Shown in pieces: positions 57,101 to 64,000 of a DNA stretch of 64,000 nucleotides (positions within the stretch are counted from its first letter, which is position 1; every line of letters begins with the position of its first letter). Source of the DNA: Perca fluviatilis (lineage: Eukaryota > Chordata > Actinopteri > Perciformes > Percidae); the NCBI RefSeq assembly GCF_010015445.1, contig NC_053123.1, positions 5,546,148-5,610,147 of the forward strand, in the 5' to 3' direction. Both the position numbers and the translations under genes were made by a program. Below the pieces are notes generated by a model. The model had not been told where the DNA came from. It was given only the letters and a program-made list of their open reading frames with translations, and searched no databases.

Positions 57101-57440
57101 GGGCCCTGGGCTACAGCCTCCCAGCACAGCAGCCTGGCAGGCAGCACTGGCTCTTGGCTGACCTCTGCCTCCACCAGGCTGCCCTCACTCACTCACCTCA
57201 TTAGCTTGACAGGAGCGACCAAACAAATTGAGGGCATCATAGAGCTCACAGCACTTCCATGGGAACTTCCATGAGAACTCCTCCCACCCCCCCATGTCTT
57301 TCCCTTAGTCATTTTGTTGTATGTGCTAATACACAAACGCACGCCCATGTGTAAACAATGACAATGAGTGTCAGAGGTTGTGCTTGACCAAACAGATGGA
57401 CAAGAAGACGTATACGCAGACACGTAATTCTTTTATGTTT
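54200..57440. other. Intergenic with repeat remnants
   Basis: A GT microsatellite occurs at 55275-55299. hAT-type ends occur at about 55356 (TAGGGCTGCACCATACGAGG) and about 56254 (AGTTTCAGCCCTA), but their flanks do not match, so I do not join them. No gene was recognised. Confidence 0.45.
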
Positions 57441-57628
57441 TTTTAAGATTATTTTCTTTGCATTTGTGCATTTAATCACCAGGACAGCATGAAAGGGGAG
57501 AGAGAGAGAGAGAGAGAGGGGGAAGACATTCAGGAGACCTGTCGGATTTGAACCCACGACCTCTGTGATGAGGAATAAACCTCCCCACATGGGCGCACGT
57601 TCCAGCAACTGAGCCACCCAGAAACCCG
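57440..57628 (-). mobile_element. tRNA-derived SINE
   Basis: On the minus strand a head with GGGTGGCTCAGTTGCTGGA and a B-box-like GTGGGTTCAAATCCGACAGG is followed by a GA-rich stretch and an A-rich tail. It belongs to the same general type as the SINE at 5091-5269. Confidence 0.75.
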
Positions 57629-58210
57629 AAAGACGTACGTTTTTAAACGGTAATTCCGTTTTTTTCTTATTTTTTTCTTACCCTATTTTCCCTTGCTTTG
57701 GGGTCTGAGTGACTAATGTGAACAAACCTTTGAAATTGGTCCAGTATTGAAAAGTATTGAGACAACACTGGAACCGGCAGCTGCGAAATGGGGTCCAATG
57801 TAACCCTATAGGGCAGTGAGCCTCCCTTCAGAGAACATCAAGTCACCGGGGCCTCCCCCATTTTAATAAAAGACCTATTTATTTCATTAACAGTAATAAC
57901 AACATAAATAATATGTAATAAATAGTTGCAACTATAAAGGGTTTGAAAATGTTTATTTTGAACACAAGTCCTATTACGATCTCTCTCATTTTAATAAAAA
58001 TCAATAATATGGCTGATGGTTAATTAGTATGTAGGTCAATGCCTATTGACCTACTGACAAAAAGAAAATGGAACTCATATCCATGGATGGCGATTTCAGG
58101 GCTGTTTCATTTTAAACAGTAGAGATCCTTTCCATAATGTTGTCAGACAGAATAATACCGTAATCTGAGCATGTCTGTGACAACAAAAAACAAAAAAAAA
58201 GTGGTTAAGT
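57629..58210. other. Intergenic, nothing recognised
   Basis: AT-rich sequence without coding motifs or terminal repeats. Confidence 0.45.
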
Positions 58211-58360
58211 AGTGCTTAAAAAAAAAAAAAAAAAAAAAAAAATTTTTTTTAAAATGTATTGTGGGGGGGGAGGGGTGGGGGGGGGGGTTTTTTTTAACAG
58301 GGGGGGTGGGTTTGTGGGGGGGGGGGGGGGGGGGGAGGGGTGTTTTTTTTTATTTTTTTA
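58211..58360. repeat. Homopolymer block (A, T and G runs)
   Basis: A run of about 24 A is followed by T runs and then G runs of up to about 20 with few other bases. This is unlike any other part of the window and may be a sequencing or assembly artefact. Confidence 0.8.
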
Positions 58361-58364
58361 TTTA

Positions 58365-58672
58365 ACCTTTATTTATTCAGGAGAGGTTCACTGAGAGGCA
58401 GCCTCTCTTTTGCAGGAACGCCCTGATCACATTCACACAGTTGCACACATTCACACCTGGAAGCTGCCCAGTACAACCATAGTCTGATCTGCTGGCCACT
58501 GAGCAGCTCCACTGGGTTGGGGTTAAGGGCCTTGCTCAAGGGCACTTCAGTGGTGTAATGAGGGAGGGACAAGCGCTGCTCTTTGACTTTCCCCACCCAG
58601 ATTTTATCCGGTTGGTTGAACCGACGACCTCCAGGTCACAAGCTCTCTCTAACCTCTAGGCCACCACTGCCC
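58365..58672 (-). mobile_element. Interspersed SINE-like repeat
   Basis: The minus strand contains GGCAGTGGTGGCCTAGAGG and, later, TGCCCTTGAGCAAGGCCCTT, a combination common in fish dispersed repeats. It abuts and probably truncates the Tc1 fragment to its right. Confidence 0.6.
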
Positions 58673-58673
58673 A

Positions 58674-59180
58674 CAAACATGTGGAGGAATGTTATGTTCA
58701 GTGATGAGTCCAGATTCTGCCTATGGCAGTTGGATCGTAGGGTCATGTGGAGAAGACGCGGAGAACGCTAGGCTGATTGCTGCACCGATAGAGTAACACC
58801 TTTTGGTGGAGGCAGTGTGAGGGTGTGGGGCGGCACCTCCTTCACTGGAAAAACGAGGCTTGTCATCATTGGAGGCAATCTCAATGCAGAGAGAGGAGAG
58901 GATGGAATGGCTTGCCAGCAGTCCTGACCTCAACCCCATTGAACATTTGTGGGATCAGCTTGGGCGTGCTGTTCGTGCCAGAGTGACCAACACAACCATG
59001 TTGGCTGACTTGCGACAAATGCTGGTTGAAGAATGGAATGCCATCCCACAGCAGTGTGTGACCAGGCTGGTGACCAGCATGAGGAGGAGGTGCCAGGCTG
59101 TTGGTTCATGGTTCATCCACATGCTACCGAGGCTCCTGTTTGAAGAAACAAGACATATTGGCAATTTAACAATTTATTAA
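58674..59180 (+). pseudogene. Tc1-like transposase fragment, internally deleted
   Basis: The plus strand reads RNVMFSDESRFCLWQLDRR (first Asp motif), then FGGGSVRVWGG in the same frame after a stop. After a deletion and frame change it continues SSPDLNPIEHLWDQLGRAVR and a helical C-terminus to SMRRRCQAVGSW. The catalytic Glu in NPIE is kept, but the second Asp motif and surrounding sequence are missing, as is the whole N-terminal DNA-binding part. It is a different Tc1 family from the copy at 44 kb. Confidence 0.88.
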
Positions 59181-59607
59181 TTTCACAAACTTCAATCATC
59201 CAATCCACCAAACACCAAACGAGTCAATGGCAGAATAAGCTGGCATTGGCAGAGAAGATTTGGCAATTTTTTCATGGGCGCAAACTACATACTCAGCGCT
59301 GCTGCTCATCCCACAAATGGATGTTCCTTACAAATGGGGCACCATTTGAAAGGGAACTAAACAGGCTTTTCAACAGTATAAGATTTATTGCCAAAAAGCA
59401 TTGTTACCACAGAGAAATAATCTACCAAACACAAATTTGGGTATAGTGCGTATACGTGCGTATCATGTAGACTACACCACTGCATTGCAGCTTGTTTCGC
59501 CAGTGCAGACTGCAGGGGTCTTGCTTAATACTGGACCATTGTCAAAGATTGTTGTTGTTGTTCCCATCAGTCACTTACACAAAAAACAGGAAAATATAGC
59601 CTGGGTA

Positions 59608-59942
59608 AACCCTGACGAACTTCCGGCAAATTTGAGATTTGCTCTGGAAGTCAGTCTGGCGAAGAGCCCATTCAAACCCATTTCCAATGTCCCCAAAATC
59701 AAGGCACCAATCACAACCGTTGAGGCGGGCTTTACTCGACGATGAGCAGCTTTTTGTTTATATTAATCATGACGGCTACCGAATCGCAGCGTCACCCAGA
59801 TCGTTGGTCTGATTGGTGGAAAGACTATCCAATCCGGAGCGGCGTCCGTTGGTGACGCCCCTTTGGAAATTATCTCCCCAGCATGAAATAGACCCACTCT
59901 CAGTTACAACTGAGAAGGATCTGGTGTCAACCAGGCTAAGGA
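59608..59942. mobile_element. Probable short DNA transposon remnant
   Basis: TAGCCTGGGTAAACCCTGAC at the left and TGGTGTCAACCAGGCTA at the right form imperfect inverted ends. There is no coding content and no clear target duplication. A fragment of the element type at 11615-11992 lies just upstream (about 59440-59485). Confidence 0.5.
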
Positions 59943-60091
59943 AAATAGGGTCCAAAGTTACCATTTAACTGCATCCAGATTTATAAATTGAGGCCAGGTA
60001 CAGCATGAGATCATGTTACATTTGAACCCCACCTTGATAGTCCCCCCCTAAACAAAATCAACCTTTCACGGGGAACCCCCTTTTATTTATG

Positions 60092-60831
60092 TTAAAGATG
60101 CAGTAGGTAAGTCTTATAAAACTAACTTTCTGTCATATTTGCTGAAACTGACCCTATGTTCCAGTAGAACTACATGAATTATGTAAAAAAAAAAGACAGC
60201 TCCTCTGGCACCTCTTCCACCGGTCCCGGTCGATTTTCTCCAATCAGGGCCACAGGGGTGGTCCATCTGCCTGTCAATCACTGCTCAGGCACACGCATAT
60301 ATAGCGTTCTCCCCTCCCCCCTCCCCGCGCACGAGCTGCAGAAAAGTTTTCCAAAACTCCGTGAATAATGGAGTGGCTTTTCAGAGGTGGCGTGAGCTGC
60401 TGGATTTTAAAGATCTGAAGAACGATGCAGATGTAGCCACATTTCTTCTCGACAGGTAACATAATTACCATGAATGATTTATCTTTCACTTGGTTATTAG
60501 TAGTCAAAAGTCCACAAAGCTACTTTGGTGAGGATGATAGTAACGTTAGCACAGTGGTCGGTCTGATATGATGCTGAAATGGCTAACGCTAGCCTGCTAG
60601 TTAGCATCGTTTTACTGTTGGTGAGTAAAGTTAACTTTGTGTTAGTGTTTTAGTTATTGAAAATGTTGTCTGTCTGACATGCCGGCAGTTCTGTCAAACT
60701 CCGTTGTGTGGGAGGGGCTTAGGAGACGGTCTGGGCTGCAGCAGAAAGGGGGGAGGGACTGAGAAGTTGTCGATGTTCAAATTTGTTGGCAAAGTCCTGG
60801 CTCTTCACAATCTTACCTACAGCAGCTTTAA
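60092..60831. mobile_element. TTAA-flanked MITE
   Basis: The ends are TTAA-AGATGCAGTAGGTAAG and CTTACCTACAGCAGCTT-TTAA-type, in inverted orientation with TTAA on both sides. It is 740 bp and without a transposase. It may be Kolobok- or piggyBac-derived. Confidence 0.8.
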
Positions 60832-61545
60832 GCGCAAACTATTTTAACTGCATGCATGGCTGCCACCCCTGACAGATTTATAAACGAGTGAATCCACCCT
60901 TGAAGGAATCATGTTGCTGTGCGAAGATGAGCTCTCATTGTATCCTTGTTTAATTTAGCTTTTTTTTTTTCGTCAGCAATGTCAAATAATAAAAAAACCC
61001 ACTCCTTTCTTAAAGGAGAGATATACCCTGGAGGTGAAGTTAAAGACATCCTTCACCTCACACTAGGGGTGTGACGAGACGAGACACGAGATTGGGTTCA
61101 CAAGAACGAGATGAGAATTTAACACTATTTTAAAGAAAACCTCAATTAAGAAATATGACTGGAAAAATTGCCTTTACTCAGAGAACCAAGGTTACAGAGA
61201 GAGAGAGAGAGAGAGATATTCACTGGGCTTTACCGGCAGCTTTGTACAATTGCAACTGCGCTACCGCTCTGAACAAGTGAACTCTGAGTCAACTTTGACG
61301 AACGGAGAGGGGATCTTCTCTGCTAATGTAGAGGTTCAAGCCAGACCCCTCTTCAAAACCATACGTATTATAAGACCAACCAGAGGCCTGTACTACGAAT
61401 CAAGATCAACATGCCCTGGATTGATTTCAGTTCCCCGGCTTCACCGCGGTCCCACATAACCTGTGTCACGACGGTGGTTAACAACTAGTTCAATCAACCC
61501 AGGGTTTCCCAATCCAGCGGGTCACGCAGTCACATAAAAGAGGCG

Positions 61546-61734
61546 GTGTTTGCACAGCACGACCAATCACAAACATCTACCAGAGCCGCATATTTTACAC
61601 AAGAAGAGCAAACTATAATTCTACATAAATATGAGGAACACAGACACAGTTTAGCAGGCAAAAGGCAATACAATCGCTGCTTCCTGAAACTGGTGGAAAG
61701 CTGGCAAAAAACAGTCGACACTATAGATGCGTAA
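61546..61734 (+). pseudogene. Myb/SANT-like DNA-binding fragment (Harbinger accessory protein)
   Basis: The peptide TQEEQTIILHKYEEHRHSL, then AGKRQ and ESWQKTVDTIDA, matches the layout of the Myb-like domain of Harbinger accessory proteins (acidic start, KYEE helix, final W-x-K-x-x-D-x-x-A helix). A stop follows at once. It is too short to be functional and sits between Harbinger-type ends, which supports the assignment. Confidence 0.65.
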
Positions 61735-62064
61735 ATCGCAACGCTTATCAATATCACTTCCTCATCAGTCAGGCTCAAGATCTGACTATAGTTACACTTG
61801 TGTTTCCATAAACGTAACCTAAAGTCGTTGCTTTAGCCTATTATTTCAGTTGCAACCCTGGCAGTGGGAAGCCATCTTGAGAGCAAATAAAAAATATAAA
61901 AACATAAATTCAAACCGATGTGTGCATTGTGCGCAGATGGCTCAAGAAGCTGATAGCCTATATGTAATTCCCTCCCATTATAATCTATGTATTTCATAAA
62001 AAATACCCATCAGGGAATGTTAACGGGGTTGTCAGTCTCTAAATGTTTGAACTTTTATGAGCGC

Positions 62065-62065
<1 letters not shown>

Positions 62066-62105
<40 letters not shown>
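62066..62105. repeat. (CT)n microsatellite
   Basis: A perfect CT run of about 38 bp. Confidence 0.95.
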
Positions 62106-62108
<3 letters not shown>

Positions 62109-62242
62109 CCCTTCCTCCCTGCCTCTCTTTCTGCGCACCGAGCTCTGCCTGATCTAATATAAGAACGGTGACGCCGTTATCAATCGAGTATTGATTGGTC
62201 AGTAGGCGGTGCTTTTACACCGGTTGATCTCTAATCTCCAAC

Positions 62243-63156
62243 TTAAAGTGATGGTTCGGAGTAATTCACCCTAGGGTCCTTTGCACCATGACCTCGAGCC
62301 AAACACCCCCCCAGAAGCTTTTTTCACCTGGGTCGAACATTGGGAGAGTTAGCTAGAGTAGCGTTATCAGCTGAATAGCTTAGCGCAGGGGCTAATGGAC
62401 CCACGTTTGTATCTTGTAAGTTACCCCACTAATAATGCCCGAAATGATACCAAACGTCTACACTAGTACAAATAGGTTATGCTCTCATAAAACGATGGAT
62501 TGGAAAGTTTGTAAGTACACCAGAAGTTTATGAACACTTGCCTGCTCTCTTCAGCTCTCTGTTGCTGCTGCTGCTACCTGCAGTTAGACGAGTGCTTAGG
62601 GCCGTCTACAAATTACAACACCGAAAAGAGTTACAACAAAAATATTTATTAATTCAATGATTAAATAAGGTAATGTCTCCAAACTTACCTCAATTATTAC
62701 TTGTCTCCTGCTAGTTATACTACAGCACTTACTTAAAAAAAAAGTTAAATTAATAAATATTTTTGTTGCATCTCTTTTCGGTTGTTATAATTTGTAGTAC
62801 GGCCCCTACCTCGTCTCACAGCAGCAACAACAACAGCAGAGAGCAGAAGCCAACAGGCAAGTGTTATTTACATAAACTTCTGGTGTACCAAACTTTCCAA
62901 TCCATCGTTTTATGAAGCATAACTATTTAACACTACTTGTAGCGCGTTGGTATCATTTCGGGCATTATTAGTGGGGTCATTTACGAGATACAAACGTGGG
63001 TCCATTAGCCCCGCGCTAAGCTACTCAGCGGCTAACGCTATTCTAGCTAACTCTCCCAATGTTCGACCCAGGTGAAAAAAGCTTCTGGGGGGGTGTTTGG
63101 CTCGAGGTCATGGTGCAAAGGACCCTAGGGTGAATTACTCCGAACCATCACTTCAA
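62243..63156. mobile_element. Palindromic (fold-back) element, about 0.9 kb
   Basis: The left arm (62243 to about 62660) and right arm (about 62746 to 63156) are inverted copies with small indels. Tip words are AAAGTGATGGTTCGGAGTAA and TTACTCCGAACCATCACTT. Inner words are GATGGATTGGAAAGTTTG and CAAACTTTCCAATCCATCG. The spacer is only about 85 bp, so the transcript could form a long hairpin. There is no coding content. Confidence 0.9.
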
Positions 63157-63501
63157 GCATAAGTTAGTGTTCAGCATAAGTAACCACGGCGATTGAACCC
63201 GGTAACAACTGATCAACCGTCATGGTACCCAAAACCCTGGGTTGAACCTGAAGTTAGCTCGTTAACGCCATGTCTTGCTTCGTAGTACAGGCCTCTGGTC
63301 AGACTCCGTCTACTGGCTGCTGCTCTGCACTTGGGACAAATATCGCTAGACAATGTTTACCTCGACGAGAAGTCTCGTCACATTTTAATCTCGCGAGATC
63401 TCAACACACCTCTACCTCACACATGAAATAATGGCTGAAAGGGCACTGCCCAGTTAAAAGAGATGCACCGTGTTGGTTCCCATTTAACTGGGGATGCCAA
63501 A

Positions 63502-64000
63502 TAGGGGTGGTACGGTTCATGAAAAAACATCTGAACAGCTTGTCTCGATTCGGAGCGTGTGCGTCGCACGGTTCGTCAGTACACTGTTAATGGTCACTAA
63601 CCACTTACTGCCGTAGTGCCCCCATTCAACTCCTATGTTAAAACACTTACCGGAAATTATGAGCAGGATGAGCGTAACGAACACAACACATGGCAGCTGA
63701 TTGGACGAACGCGTCACGTGGGTCTTGCTGCTCCCGAATTTCAAAACCTATCCTAATGGCGTCTCATTCTGAATACAAGCTCGTATTTTACGAAAATAGT
63801 TCACTGAAACGTGTTTCTGAAAACCTTTTAGTTTAAAATATTTCCGTCAGATTTTGAGAGGCGGAGAGCCGAGCCAACCGCTCCCCAAGTGGAGTGTGGA
63901 GTGCTGCAGGTCATGTCACGTGTAGAAATGGCAAGTGGGAGAGAAAAGGAAGGCTGCCCGGAGTTGGAGGATGCGCCAGCATCGTATATAGTCTGGTGTG
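63502..64000 (+). mobile_element. Left end of a hAT-like element, cut by the window edge
   Basis: TAGGGGTGGTACGGTTCATG is a typical hAT MITE start, and TCGCACGGTTCGTCAGTAC follows. The right end is not in the window. The boundary is therefore one-sided. Confidence 0.45.

Larger units (their letters stand above)
61381..63297. mobile_element. Harbinger-like remnant nested in the hAT element
   Basis: The ends are CAGAGGCCTGTACTACGAA and TTCGTAGTACAGGCCTCTG, perfectly inverted. CCAGGGTTT/AACCCTGG words recur inside both ends. A Myb-like fragment is present. No 3-bp duplication could be confirmed. Confidence 0.7.
61064..63414. mobile_element. hAT-like element with perfect 8-bp duplication, containing two nested elements
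   Basis: The left end is TAGGGGTGTGACGAGACGAG and the right end GATCTCAACACACCTCTA. The duplication CCTCACAC is perfect (61056-61063 and 63415-63422). The interior is mostly a Harbinger-like element and a palindromic element. Confidence 0.9.

Noticed and set aside
58212..58394. Glycine-rich small protein
   Set aside because: It is a translation of homopolymer runs that are themselves doubtful.

Overview
The window looks like accessory, transposon-rich euchromatin of a ray-finned fish, probably a perch-like (percomorph) teleost. This is inferred from three things: tensin-like host exons split by GT-AG introns, tRNA-derived SINEs, and a dense mixture of hAT, Tc1, PIF/Harbinger and TTAA-target elements of the kind typical of teleosts. 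No bacterial features, operons, CRISPR arrays or true tRNA/rRNA genes were seen.

Layout. At the left edge (873-2614, + strand) lie the last three coding exons of a tensin-family gene, followed by a long 3' UTR to about 6.0 kb that carries a TTAA-flanked MITE with a SINE inside it. From 6 to 13.4 kb there are only repeats, plus one decayed THAP-domain exon (8253-8539, - strand). From 13.4 to 34.0 kb there is a stack of transposons. An old hAT-like element (13418-28245) is split by a 12.6 kb Ginger-like DNA transposon (14660-27260). A second hAT element (28254-34027) abuts it and itself contains further insertions. From 34 to 64 kb there are no convincing host genes. This part holds hAT MITEs with clear 8-bp target duplications, LINE fragments, a Tc1 pseudo-transposon with two further layers of insertion (43.8-48.1 kb), a 46-bp tandem-repeat element (50.1-50.7 kb) and a three-layer nest at 61.1-63.4 kb that includes a 0.9 kb palindrome.

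The central object is the Ginger-like element. It is flanked by CCGG and begins TGTTCTG and ends CAGAACA. It has multi-kilobase inverted arms (about 4.0 kb left, 2.5 kb right). Its multi-exon transposase gene is read left to right: an HHCC zinc finger, a D,D35E integrase core and a GPY/F-like tail, then a serine/proline/glutamine-rich 24-bp minisatellite, then a Ulp1/C48-type cysteine protease with an apparently complete His-Asp-Gln-Cys set. The arms carry arrays of a 51-bp repeat, copies of the same 24-bp minisatellite that is inside the coding region, and one Harbinger-like MITE at the mirror position in each arm. The integrase has a frameshift between catalytic residues, so this copy is probably not autonomous, although its protease half looks intact.

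All family names rest on motif recognition by eye. No database search or alignment was run.
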